Of a DNA stretch of 64,000 nucleotides, positions 1 to 7,527 are shown one piece after another. Position 1 is the stretch's first letter, and the number at the start of each line of letters is the position of its first letter. The stretch comes from Pseudoalteromonas apostichopi. Its GTDB lineage: Bacteria; Pseudomonadota; Gammaproteobacteria; Enterobacterales; Alteromonadaceae. Below the pieces are notes generated by a model. The model ran no database searches. It was not told the DNA's origin and was given only the letters and a program-made list of their open reading frames with translations. The stretch covers positions 310,001-374,000 of the forward strand of contig NZ_AP028065.1 of the NCBI RefSeq assembly GCF_030297135.1, given 5' to 3'. Both the position numbers and the translations under genes were made by a program.

Positions 1-42
1 AGCTGCAACTTGGGCTGCATCATCAAGAATCACTATTTGCAT
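1..42 (-). CDS. nagB: Glucosamine-6-phosphate deaminase, first 14 codons (partial)
   Basis: An ATG at 42 opens a reading frame that stays open to the left edge and reads MQIVILDDAAQVAA. This resembles the N-terminus of NagB-type glucosamine-6-phosphate deaminases, which begin with a short beta-strand followed by a '.A..VA' helix. NagB converts glucosamine-6-phosphate to fructose-6-phosphate and ammonia, the step after NagA, so it fits as the last gene of this nag cluster. The call rests on 14 residues plus context. Any other protein starting with this strand-helix pattern is possible. Confidence 0.55.
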   Translation of the reverse strand, partial: MQIVILDDAAQVAA

Positions 43-81
43 ATCGATTAGCTCTAATTATAAGTTGGAAAAAAATGGGAC

Positions 82-120
82 CTAAAACCCAACCCCACGT
101 GCAATCGAGCTGGGTTTTAG
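82..120 (-). other. Hairpin in the nagB leader
   Basis: The perfect 10-bp inverted repeat CTAAAACCCA / TGGGTTTTAG has a 19-nt loop. On the minus strand a run of seven T follows after eight bases (72-78 region). It lies between the operator at 163-178 and the nagB start at 42. It may be a weak terminator or attenuator, or it may only shape the 5' leader. Confidence 0.35.
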
Positions 121-162
121 ATCAAACCACTGCCAGGATACGATGCAGTAGCTATAACCATT

Positions 163-178
163 ATGACAACGCTGTCAT
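163..178. promoter_or_regulatory. NagR-type operator upstream of nagB
   Basis: ATGACAACGCTGTCAT is a 16-bp palindrome (ATGACA arms around ACGC) inside the 20-mer at 161-180. The same 16-mer, reverse complemented, lies upstream of nagK at 3576-3591. LacI-family NagR regulators of Alteromonadales are known to bind TGACA-N4-TGTCA type palindromes, so this site probably controls nagB, whose start is 120 bp away. The regulator gene itself is not in the window. Confidence 0.7.
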
Positions 179-231
179 TATCACTTCTAGTTTTACCTTT
201 GTAAAGTAAAAGTGAATAAAAAATTACTCTT

Positions 232-267
232 TTTGTTAGTGTTTAATAATTATCAAACACTAACAAA
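232..267 (-). terminator. Hairpin over the nagX stop codon
   Basis: The 13-bp arms TTTGTTAGTGTTT and AAACACTAACAAA are separated by ten bases, and the nagX TGA stop lies at the loop edge. A T-rich stretch follows on the minus strand, though not directly. It is probably a transcript-end structure for nagX; the terminator call is uncertain. Confidence 0.4.
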
Positions 268-1383
268 GATCTTACGGCGATACATCCAATGCAATACCAG
301 CATTTGTACTGCTAATAACGCAATCACCGCCATCAGGGGTTGCCATACCTCTGGCACAGCTCGAACCACACCACCAAAAACGCTTTGGCTTACATAACCC
401 CAATTCACAAGACTTGAGGCTAAGTAAATAATAATTGAGTTTGCACCTATGATCACAAAAGGATACGCGGCGCGCTGGCCCGGCAGAATATCAACCAGTG
501 CATAAAATACGGCTAGCAACATGGCACTCCAACCAACCGTTACAAGCACAAATGAACTGCTCCAAAGCTCTTTATTTACTGGGAACTGTAAGTCCCATAA
601 CCAACCTAAACAGACACTTACAATCCCTGCAGCAAACAATAATGCGGTCATTTTCCACTCGCCAATTTGCTGAGCACGGGCGACTAATTGACCTGCAAAC
701 ACGCCCATTAAAGCATTGACAATCGCTGGGATATTCGACAATACACCTTCTGGGTCTACCACACGGTTTTGATAACTAATACCTGGCAGTAAGTGTGCAT
801 CAAACCATGCATTCCAACTCCCTGCTGCTGAAAGGTCACCAGCACTGCCGCCTGGCACAGGCACAAAACAAAGCAGTAACCAATAGCCCACTAAAATAGT
901 CGCTGCGGTTATAATTTGCGTTCGTAAACTGGTGTGCCAAACCAACATAGCACAGAAGAACCATGCAATGGCGATTCGCCCAAGTACACTGGCATAGCGA
1001 ATTTCATCCAAAGCCATTGGCATTCCAGTGCCCCAGCCGTGGTTATACAAAATACCTAATAAACACAATAGTAAAAGGCGTTTTCCCGCCTTACGGTAAT
1101 AAACTTTGCGTTCCTCAAAAGGCAAATGGTCAATGCGTTTCGGGGCTAGCCCCATCGCCACACCCGATAAGAAGATAAATAATGGGAAAATCAGATCGTA
1201 AAATGTGAAGCCATGCCAGACGCTATGTACTGTATGTGCTTCAAAAACTTTCCAGCCAGTCCAGCCTGTTAAAACGAATAGCGCTGCGAATAGTGACTGT
1301 CCGCCTAATATCCAAAACATATCCATGCCACGCAATGCATCCAGCGATGCCAAACGTTTTCTTGTTGGTTGTGTTGTTGTCAT
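253..1383 (-). CDS. nagX: NagX-type membrane acyltransferase (DUF5009 / heparan-alpha-glucosaminide N-acetyltransferase-like)
   Basis: This 376-residue multi-pass membrane protein begins with a short cytoplasmic tail and the family signature 'RLASLDALRGMDMFWILGG', followed by about ten hydrophobic helices. Relatives (COG4299, NagX) sit in N-acetylglucosamine and chitin-use clusters of marine gammaproteobacteria and are proposed inner-membrane proteins for amino-sugar uptake or acetyl transfer; the exact reaction is not established. It lies downstream of nagK-nagA and upstream of nagB on one strand. A terminator-like hairpin separates it from nagA, so it may be read through or have its own promoter. 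The ATG at 1383 has an AAAGG ribosome site. Family is confident, activity is not. Confidence 0.85.
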   Translation of the reverse strand: MTTTQPTRKRLASLDALRGMDMFWILGGQSLFAALFVLTGWTGWKVFEAHTVHSVWHGFTFYDLIFPLFIFLSGVAMGLAPKRIDHLPFEERKVYYRKAGKRLLLLCLLGILYNHGWGTGMPMALDEIRYASVLGRIAIAWFFCAMLVWHTSLRTQIITAATILVGYWLLLCFVPVPGGSAGDLSAAGSWNAWFDAHLLPGISYQNRVVDPEGVLSNIPAIVNALMGVFAGQLVARAQQIGEWKMTALLFAAGIVSVCLGWLWDLQFPVNKELWSSSFVLVTVGWSAMLLAVFYALVDILPGQRAAYPFVIIGANSIIIYLASSLVNWGYVSQSVFGGVVRAVPEVWQPLMAVIALLAVQMLVLHWMYRRKIFVSV

Positions 1384-1399
1384 TGTTTACCTTTAATAC

Positions 1400-1430
1400 A
1401 AAAAGCCCCGCGATACTTCGGCGGGGATTT
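1400..1430 (-). terminator. Intergenic terminator between nagA and nagX
   Basis: The GC-rich stem CCCCGC / GCGGGG (1406-1411 and 1421-1426) has a nine-base loop and is followed on the minus strand by CTTTTT. It lies between the nagA stop and the nagX start, so it probably lowers expression of nagX and nagB relative to nagK-nagA. Confidence 0.65.
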
Positions 1431-1444
1431 TTCCAGGGAAGTTC

Positions 1445-2557
1445 TTACAAAGCCTTACCAGCTATATATGTCGCTTTTACATATTGATTATCATCTAGCA
1501 CAACAAAATCAGCATCAAACCCGCTCAGCAAGCGACCTTTTTTATGTAAACCTAAATATTGTGCAGGATAAAGTGATGCCATACGTAAGCTCTCAGCAAG
1601 GCTAACATCCAATGTATTCACTGTGTTGCGCACCGCACTTGCCATATCAAGTACGCTGCCTGCTAATTCACCGGTAGTTGAATTTAATCGATCGCCAGTA
1701 CGAATGACTTTACGACCATCAAAGAAATCAAACTCCATATCGTCAGTACCCACAGGTGGCATTGCATCTGTGACTAACATAATTTTTCCGCGCTGCTTGG
1801 TGCGAATTGCTAATTTTGCTGATGATGGGTGTACATGATGACCATCAACAATTAAGCCGCACCAGCTGTTATCATCCCAAAGTGCTGCACCAACAACACC
1901 CGGTTCTCGTGATGTAAATGCTGACATAGCATTAAATAAGTGGGTGAATCCATCAGCACCAGCAGCAAGTGCTGCATTGGTAGTCGCAAAGTCCGCATTA
2001 GTGTGGCCAATAGATACTTTTACGCCACACTCAACTAAGCGAGCGATATCATCAGCACTAACATTCTCAGGTGCCAAGGTAACGATTTTAATGCCTAGAT
2101 CTTGGCGTGCATAAATTGCAAATTCTTGCTCTGTGATTGGACGAATGAATTGCTCGCTGTGGGTACCTTTTTTAGGAAAGGAAAGATGTGGCCCTTCAAA
2201 GTGCACGCCCATAACGCCCGGAACCCCTTCAGCAATTGCTTGTGCGGTTGCATCAGCGGCCTTTGCCATTACTTCTACTTTGTCGGTAATAAGCGTTGGC
2301 ATAATCGCTGTTGAACCAAACTGACCATGCGCTTTGGCTATTCTATCTAAGCAATCTGGCGTTTGTTCTGCATTAAAAAATGCCCCGCCACCGCCATTAA
2401 CTTGAACATCAATAAAACCTGGGGTAACTAAACCTGTTAATTCAACAGCATCAGCATGTGCTTCAACACGTTTAAAGACACCATTGTCGACGCTAAAATA
2501 CACATCTGATAAAAATTCTTCACCGGTAAACAATTTACTCGCATGATAAATCGTCAT
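1445..2557 (-). CDS. nagA: N-acetylglucosamine-6-phosphate deacetylase
   Basis: This cytoplasmic amidohydrolase removes the acetyl group from GlcNAc-6-phosphate to give glucosamine-6-phosphate and acetate. The 370 residues match the family length. The N-terminal strand domain leads to 'TPGFIDVQVNGGGG'; metal and substrate motifs follow in order: 'GVHFEGPHL' (metal Glu), 'SIGHTNAD' (His), 'GFTHLFNAMS' (His) and 'LVTDAMPPVGTDD' with the catalytic Asp. Its ATG overlaps the nagK stop codon by one base (TAATG), showing coupled translation. It takes the product of NagK and feeds NagB. Confidence 0.95.
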   Translation of the reverse strand: MTIYHASKLFTGEEFLSDVYFSVDNGVFKRVEAHADAVELTGLVTPGFIDVQVNGGGGAFFNAEQTPDCLDRIAKAHGQFGSTAIMPTLITDKVEVMAKAADATAQAIAEGVPGVMGVHFEGPHLSFPKKGTHSEQFIRPITEQEFAIYARQDLGIKIVTLAPENVSADDIARLVECGVKVSIGHTNADFATTNAALAAGADGFTHLFNAMSAFTSREPGVVGAALWDDNSWCGLIVDGHHVHPSSAKLAIRTKQRGKIMLVTDAMPPVGTDDMEFDFFDGRKVIRTGDRLNSTTGELAGSVLDMASAVRNTVNTLDVSLAESLRMASLYPAQYLGLHKKGRLLSGFDADFVVLDDNQYVKATYIAGKAL

Positions 2558-3471
2558 TACAAACCTACCTCTTGACTTTGTTCTAGTACAGATTGCTGAG
2601 CAAAATAAACAGCGCCCATTTCAGGTGGTTGAATAGGTGTCTCAACTCGTTTAGCAATATCTTCTGCAAGCCACTTATTCAGAGGCTCAGCTAAACCGCC
2701 AATCATAGATAAACGTGGAGGCTTATTCTCAAGTAAGCGCTGCGCTAATTTGCTCACGTAATCTGCGCCTTCTTTGACTATCGCAACGGCAACTTTGTCA
2801 TTGTTATTGGCTGCTTCAAATACATAACGGGCTAATTTAGCAAAACTGCTCGAAGGCTGACCAGACATTTGCTCAACAATTGCCATCGCATTATCAGCAG
2901 CAAAATGCTCAGTGATCACTTTAGTTAAATTTGTTGATTCGCCTAGACCATCAAGGTCTAGCAAGGTCGCTTTTATTGCTTCAAGCCCCATCCATGCGCC
3001 ACTGCCTTTATCTCCTAGGGCAAAACCATGACCACCAAAGTTAGTTGTACGACCATTTACACATGAAAAACCACAAGAGCCCGTGCCAGTGATAATCACC
3101 GCACCATCACTGCCTTCATGTGCACCAATGCAAGCAGTATGTAAATCAGTCGTGAGGAACATTTGTTTGAATGGATGTTCCCATTCCATAATCTTGTCAT
3201 ACAAGCTAGGTAGGTTAACACCCGCCAGACCTAAGCCGGCATAAAGCTGATGAACTGTATCAAGTGGTAAACCAGCATCACGAAGCGCTAATTGTGTTGA
3301 GACCATAATTGATTCGAGAGTACGTTCCAAACCATGTAATGGATTTGCAGGACCACCTAGGCCAGTTCCTAATACACCTTGTTTAACAGAGTAGATAGTT
3401 GCTCGACATTTCGTTCCGCCACCATCAATACCAATAAACAATTGGTCCTCATTCACACTCTTCGCCATCAT
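2557..3471 (-). CDS. nagK: N-acetylglucosamine kinase (BadF/BadG family)
   Basis: This cytoplasmic sugar kinase phosphorylates GlcNAc at O-6, as expected in organisms that import free GlcNAc rather than use a PTS. The 304 residues show the ASKHA-fold phosphate loop 'IGIDGGGTKCRATI' near residue 13, 'ITGTGSCGF' in the middle, 'GDKGSGAWMG' and a C-terminal 'MIGGLAEPL' adenosine motif. It is the first gene of the nag operon. The ATG at 3471 follows a clear AGGGG site; a second ATG directly follows. The operator at 3576-3591 lies about 105 bp upstream. Confidence 0.9.
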   Translation of the reverse strand: MMAKSVNEDQLFIGIDGGGTKCRATIYSVKQGVLGTGLGGPANPLHGLERTLESIMVSTQLALRDAGLPLDTVHQLYAGLGLAGVNLPSLYDKIMEWEHPFKQMFLTTDLHTACIGAHEGSDGAVIITGTGSCGFSCVNGRTTNFGGHGFALGDKGSGAWMGLEAIKATLLDLDGLGESTNLTKVITEHFAADNAMAIVEQMSGQPSSSFAKLARYVFEAANNNDKVAVAIVKEGADYVSKLAQRLLENKPPRLSMIGGLAEPLNKWLAEDIAKRVETPIQPPEMGAVYFAQQSVLEQSQEVGL

Positions 3472-3843
3472 TTAACGACCCCTAGCCTTCGTTTAGTTTT
3501 TATCTAAATCGCATTATTTTTATTATCTGAATGCGAAATTATCTCAACCTTTGTTGATTTAATGTTACACAACAAATGACAGCGTTGTCATTATATTTTT
3601 TATAAAATTTCGTATAACTTTTATATTTATTTTTAATTTGTTGAATTAAATAGCTTTATTTAATAGAAAAGAAAATTAGAAACCACATCAACGATGTCTT
3701 ATAACACCTTTAATTATACTTTTTTGCATAATTTAACGCATTGTGAGTGACTATTCTTTTATTCATCATCAAGTTTAACTAATGCAAGCTTAGCCGAAAT
3801 AATACTTTAGTTAAACATTTTATTTAAAATGGAATATTTTTTT
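3472..3843. other. Intergenic region upstream of nagK
   Basis: This AT-rich stretch of 372 bp lies between nagK and the NYN gene, both on the minus strand. It holds the nagK leader, the NagR-type operator at 3576-3591 and long A/T runs. I see no ORF with a ribosome site and no RNA gene. Confidence 0.6.
3576..3591. promoter_or_regulatory. NagR-type operator upstream of nagK
   Basis: ATGACAGCGTTGTCAT is the exact reverse complement of the site at 163-178. Its position upstream of nagK fits repression of the nagK-nagA operon that is relieved by an amino-sugar phosphate, as described for NagR in Shewanella. That regulatory logic is transferred from the family and is not shown by this sequence. 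Confidence 0.75.
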
Positions 3844-4338
3844 CTACCTTGATAACAACAGTGAATCGTCAATACAGTGAAATTCAGCTGCGGCTTGCTT
3901 TAAAATATCGGCAGTGAGGTGCTCTGCCCCATAGACATCACACGGTAGCTGATACTTATTCGCTAAATGGCCAAGCAATAACGCAAAATCTCCATCACCC
4001 GAAAGTAATACCATTTTATCGAGCTGCTTGGCATGCTCTAGCATATCAATGGTAATGCCAACATCCCAATCGCCTTTCGCACTACCATCTCTGCGCTGAA
4101 TAAAAGGTTTCAGTTTTACCTCAAAGCCAATTGCGCGCAGAATATTTTGAAACTGCGATTGCTTTTCATCTCCACGATAAATTGCATACGCAATGGCGCA
4201 ATCAATTTCATAGCGTTCGCTCATCTGTGCCCAAAAGGCATTGTAATCAAAGTTTTTCTTGTAGCTTTCTTTACAGGTGTAATAAATATTTTGTACATCT
4301 ACAAAGATACCGACTCTTGGCTTATCAACTGCTGACAT
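3844..4338 (-). CDS. NYN-domain (LabA/DUF88-like) putative nuclease
   Basis: The 164 residues form a single NYN domain of the PIN-like fold, a family of predicted metal-dependent ribonucleases. Conserved acidic positions are visible in 'GIFVDVQNIYY' near residue 10, 'KGDWDVGITIDML' near residue 90 and 'LLSGDGDFALLL' near residue 115, followed by the 'YQLPCDVYGAEHLTADIL' strand-turn. It is divergent from satD, with 155 bp between the starts. The ribosome site is weak. The substrate is unknown. It could be part of the adjacent SatD module or just a neighbour. Confidence 0.85.
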   Translation of the reverse strand: MSAVDKPRVGIFVDVQNIYYTCKESYKKNFDYNAFWAQMSERYEIDCAIAYAIYRGDEKQSQFQNILRAIGFEVKLKPFIQRRDGSAKGDWDVGITIDMLEHAKQLDKMVLLSGDGDFALLLGHLANKYQLPCDVYGAEHLTADILKQAAAEFHCIDDSLLLSR

Positions 4339-4384
4339 AATTTTTCTGTTTTTAGTGATTTGTGTTCACTGTAGCATATCTAGG

Positions 4385-4413
4385 TTGATATTTACGAAAA
4401 AGTAACCTAAATT
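4385..4413 (+). promoter_or_regulatory. Candidate satD promoter
   Basis: TTGATA (4385-4390) and TAAATT (4408-4413) are separated by exactly 17 bp. The -10 lies inside the first of the three palindromes (4402-4419), so a protein bound there would block RNA polymerase. This is a pattern match only. Confidence 0.5.
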
Positions 4414-4475
4414 GGTTACATAAAACAAAGTAACCAAATTTGGTTACTTAACGCGATGTAACTAAATTAAGTTAC
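4402..4475. promoter_or_regulatory. Three palindromes at 28-bp spacing upstream of satD
   Basis: The 18-bp elements are GTAACCTAAATTGGTTAC (4402-4419), GTAACCAAATTTGGTTAC (4430-4447, a perfect palindrome) and GTAACTAAATTAAGTTAC (4458-4475). Their first bases are exactly 28 bp apart. All share GTAAC..GTTAC arms with an AT-rich centre, typical of dimeric operators. They end 18 bp before the satD ATG. SatD itself carries a C-terminal helix-turn-helix-like segment and is a candidate binder, as is a regulator encoded elsewhere. Confidence 0.75.
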
Positions 4476-4493
4476 TTAACCTAAGGGATCATA

Positions 4494-5111
4494 ATGATTG
4501 CGGTGATCAGCGGTGATTTAATTAAATCACAAAAAATTCCACAACAAGAATACGATGCCATGCTGTATCAGCTTGATCAAAGCTTACGCTTTGTTGCCAA
4601 GCGCTTTAATGCAAGTTTTAGCATATATCGTGGCGATGCATTGCAAATACAGTTAACAGAGCCAGAGCAGGTCTGTCATGCTGCAATTTTGTTGTATTTG
4701 CAAATGAAAGCAGCCAATTACGAACTGCGACAAAGTTTGGCTATTGGCTCACTCGAGAACTCCCGTGCCGATATAAAAACAGCCACAGGCAGCGCCTATA
4801 CTCTATCTGGCCGGGGGTTAGATAATATGGGCCATCAACGGCTCACTTTACAAATAGACAATCAACCCCTTGAAGAGGGTTTTTTACTCAATATTGAACT
4901 AATAGAAGTATTACTTGAAAAAATGAGTCAAAAACAAGCAAATGCATTGTTTTATTATTTAACAGCAGAACACAACAACCATGCCGAACTTGCTAAAGAA
5001 CTCGCAACAAGCCGAGCCAATGTCACAAAGCTATTAAATTTGGCTCACTACCAATTAATTGAACGTTTTATACAGTACAGCCAAACCACACTCAAAGGAA
5101 TGACAACATGA
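4494..5111 (+). CDS. SatD family protein
   Basis: The 205 residues begin with the SatD-family start 'MIAVISGDLIKSQKI', followed by an alpha/beta region with 'FSIYRGDALQIQL' and 'TLSGRGLDNM'. The last 45 residues contain a helix-turn-helix-like stretch ('AELAKELATSRANVTKLL'). SatD proteins are little characterised; the name comes from the streptococcal sat (secretion and acid tolerance) locus. An AAGGG site precedes the ATG at 4494. The gene overlaps the following DUF3307 gene by four bases (ATGA), so the two are translationally coupled. The C-terminal segment suggests, but does not prove, DNA binding and autoregulation through the upstream palindromes. Confidence 0.8.
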   Translation: MIAVISGDLIKSQKIPQQEYDAMLYQLDQSLRFVAKRFNASFSIYRGDALQIQLTEPEQVCHAAILLYLQMKAANYELRQSLAIGSLENSRADIKTATGSAYTLSGRGLDNMGHQRLTLQIDNQPLEEGFLLNIELIEVLLEKMSQKQANALFYYLTAEHNNHAELAKELATSRANVTKLLNLAHYQLIERFIQYSQTTLKGMTT

Positions 5112-5854
5112 GTTTTTCATTACTTATCGTAAGCTTAATTTTAGCGCATTTAATTGCCGACTTTTACTGGCAACCTATGAGCTGGGTACATGACAGAAAT
5201 ACGCGCCACTTTCGTGCCAGTAAACTTTACTTGCACGTGCTCATCCACGGTGCTAGCTCATTTTTGGTACTATTATTTTGGGAGTTTAATTATGGCTGGC
5301 AAGCGCTTTCAAACGTCGTTATCGCCACGGCAGTGATTATGGTTACACACTATCTAATCGACCTTGCTAAATCTTACTCAAGTAAAGGTGTGGTTCCTTT
5401 TATTGTCGACCAACTTGCACATTTAGTTATCTTGTTCTTACTGGCTATATGGTTAAGCGAAAACGATGAGTTTTTTACACATAGCTGGCAATGGCTGATG
5501 CAACCGGCAACATTATGGGTGCTGTGTGGCTATTTATTAATTTTAAATCCAACAGCAGTGTTTATTCGAATGATGTTAGAGCGGATCACATCTGGCTTTA
5601 GCACCACGGGCAGTTTACCAGCTGCGGGGCAAAGTATCGGCATGCTTGAGCGGGTATTAATGCTAACATTTATCTTACTGGACCAATTTTCAGGCGTTGG
5701 CTTTTTACTTGCGGCAAAATCCGTATTCCGCTTTGGTGATTTAAGTGCCAGTAGAGATAAAAAACTGACTGAATACGTTATGCTCGGTACCTTACTCAGT
5801 GTCAGCGTGACTTTATTTATTGGTTTAGCCGTTAATTACCTTAAAGCCGTGTGA
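5108..5854 (+). CDS. DUF3307 membrane protein
   Basis: The 248-residue inner-membrane protein has about six hydrophobic helices. The first 120 residues match the DUF3307 pattern: 'AHLIADFYWQP', a basic 'RNTRHFRASKLYLHVLIHG' stretch and 'THYLIDLAKS' with conserved polar residues (His, Asp) inside helices. It is encoded directly after satD with a four-base overlap, and SatD/DUF3307 pairs are a recurring arrangement. Function is unknown. The buried His and Asp residues hint at transport or metal binding, but that is a guess. Confidence 0.8.
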   Translation: MSFSLLIVSLILAHLIADFYWQPMSWVHDRNTRHFRASKLYLHVLIHGASSFLVLLFWEFNYGWQALSNVVIATAVIMVTHYLIDLAKSYSSKGVVPFIVDQLAHLVILFLLAIWLSENDEFFTHSWQWLMQPATLWVLCGYLLILNPTAVFIRMMLERITSGFSTTGSLPAAGQSIGMLERVLMLTFILLDQFSGVGFLLAAKSVFRFGDLSASRDKKLTEYVMLGTLLSVSVTLFIGLAVNYLKAV

Positions 5855-5869
5855 CTTTGCAGACCCATA

Positions 5870-5897
5870 AAAAAACGCGCCAACACAGGCGCGCTTT
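5870..5897 (-). terminator. Terminator between DUF3307 gene and rhlE
   Basis: The CGCGCC / GGCGCG stem (5876-5881 and 5888-5893) has a six-base loop. On the minus strand it is followed by seven T, fitting rhlE; on the plus strand only TTT follows. Confidence 0.75.
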
Positions 5898-5916
5898 ATA
5901 TTAATTAACCAATAAA

Positions 5917-7323
5917 TTAGCTGTTATTTGAGCCATCATTCTTAGGGCGACGTCTGCGCTGAGAATTCCCCCCTACAGACTGACGCTTAGCCCATGGGCT
6001 TTGTGTTTGCTCGTCACTTGCTTTCTTGGCATTAGATTTTTTCCCAGAACCACCACGGCGTGGACCTATGCCACTGCCATTGCTATTTGGTTTTTTACTA
6101 TCCGACTTAGGCTTAGAAAACGGCTGTTTGGCTTTTTTCGGCTTTTTGGGTTTAATTGGGCGTGCATCAAGCTCTCGTTCAGGCACGGGATTGCTTGGTT
6201 CAAAACCTGCTTCAGTCGCGCGTGGGATCAATTCACCAATAAAACGTTCAATACCGTAAAGATCAACTGCATCTTCAGCTGTCACAAACGAAATAGCATG
6301 ACCCGATGCACCTGCTCGGCCTGTACGGCCGATACGGTGTACGTAATCTTCATAAATATTCGGTAAATCGTAGTTAACAACGTGAGGTAGCTCAACAATA
6401 TCAAGACCTCGGGCAACGATATCGGTTGCCACTAGTACGCGCACTTCACCTGATTTAAAGCCTTCGAGTGCTTTAACACGAGCGCCTTGCGATTTATTTC
6501 CGTGAATGGCAGCACCCACAATATCATCGCGTTCAAGCTGCTTAACTAAACGGTTAGCACCATGTTTGGTACGACAAAATACCAATACTTGTTGCCAATC
6601 GTTAGTACGGATCAAGTGGCTAAGTAATGCTGTTTTGCGCGATTTATCTAGCGCATAAACTGATTGAGTAACCGATTTAGCGGTCGTGTTTTTTGCTGCA
6701 ACTGAAATTTCAACCGGATCGTTAATTAGCCCTTTTGCAAGTTCACGAATTTCATCAGAGAAAGTCGCTGAGAACATCAGGTTTTGACGTTTAGTTGGCA
6801 GTTTAGCAATGATACGTTTGATATCATGGATAAAGCCCATATCAAGCATACGATCAGCTTCATCAAGGATCAGTACTTCTAAATCATCAAACTTAAGAGC
6901 ATTTTGATTGTGTAGGTCTAATAAACGACCTGGTGTTGCCACTAAAATATCGACACCTTTGCGAAGGCGCATCATTTGCGGGTTAATTTTAACACCACCA
7001 TACACTACAAATGAGCTGACATTTGAATGCTTAGCATATTGCTCAACATTTTCGCTTACTTGCAAAGCAAGCTCACGAGTTGGTGCCAATACTAATGCAC
7101 GTACTTTATTGCCACCTGCTTTAGGGCCTTTTGACAAGCGCTCAATTAGCGGCAGCGTAAAACCCGCGGTTTTGCCTGTGCCAGTTTGCGCTGCGGCCAT
7201 AACATCGCGACCTTCAATGATCGCAGGGATAGCTTGTGATTGAATAGGCGTTGGTGCTTCATAGCCCTTTTCTAAAACTGCATTTACTAAAGCTGGTGAT
7301 AAACCTAACCCATCAAAACTCAT
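5917..7323 (-). CDS. rhlE: DEAD-box ATP-dependent RNA helicase
   Basis: This cytoplasmic RNA helicase acts in ribosome assembly and RNA turnover. The start 'MSFDGLGLSP' and Q motif 'PTPIQSQAIPA' are typical of RhlE. Motif I 'AAQTGTGKT' lies at about 43-52, then 'PTRELA', 'DEAD' in 'LILDEADRMLDMGF', 'SAT', and motif VI 'HRIGRTGRAG' near residue 335. After the helicase core (about 370 residues) comes a Lys/Ser/Gly/Arg-rich tail of about 95 residues ending 'RRRRPKNDGSNNS', an unstructured RNA-binding tail common in the family. Total 468 residues. It is monocistronic, with a terminator downstream. Confidence 0.93.
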   Translation of the reverse strand: MSFDGLGLSPALVNAVLEKGYEAPTPIQSQAIPAIIEGRDVMAAAQTGTGKTAGFTLPLIERLSKGPKAGGNKVRALVLAPTRELALQVSENVEQYAKHSNVSSFVVYGGVKINPQMMRLRKGVDILVATPGRLLDLHNQNALKFDDLEVLILDEADRMLDMGFIHDIKRIIAKLPTKRQNLMFSATFSDEIRELAKGLINDPVEISVAAKNTTAKSVTQSVYALDKSRKTALLSHLIRTNDWQQVLVFCRTKHGANRLVKQLERDDIVGAAIHGNKSQGARVKALEGFKSGEVRVLVATDIVARGLDIVELPHVVNYDLPNIYEDYVHRIGRTGRAGASGHAISFVTAEDAVDLYGIERFIGELIPRATEAGFEPSNPVPERELDARPIKPKKPKKAKQPFSKPKSDSKKPNSNGSGIGPRRGGSGKKSNAKKASDEQTQSPWAKRQSVGGNSQRRRRPKNDGSNNS

Positions 7324-7456
7324 ACTATCTCTCTTTAAAAAATTCAGCCGATACGGCGAAGTGGGCGCATTATACCTAGGATAGTCAATAATGCATGGAA
7401 TTATTTACAAACTAGTTCTTAATGGTGGATTTAGCAGAATAATTTTAGGTATAAAA

Positions 7457-7478
7457 AAAGCGGCTCTGATGCCGCTTT
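7457..7478. terminator. Terminator downstream of the 2OG oxygenase gene
   Basis: AAAGCGGC / GCCGCTTT arms have a six-base loop. On the minus strand the stem is followed by a T-run (complement of the A-run at 7452-7459), so it would end the oxygenase transcript, after the second hairpin at 7487-7518. Confidence 0.7.
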
Positions 7479-7486
7479 ATCTTATT

Positions 7487-7518
7487 ATACCCAAACCACC
7501 TTGAGGTGGTTTGGGTAT
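7487..7518. repeat. Perfect 14-bp hairpin, possible dispersed repeat
   Basis: ATACCCAAACCACC / GGTGGTTTGGGTAT arms are separated by TTGA. A related half copy, TATACCCAAACCATCTC, lies at 13613-13629 beside aspS. That suggests a small dispersed palindromic element, though it could also serve as a transcript-end hairpin. Confidence 0.6.
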
Positions 7519-7527
7519 AGCTAATCT

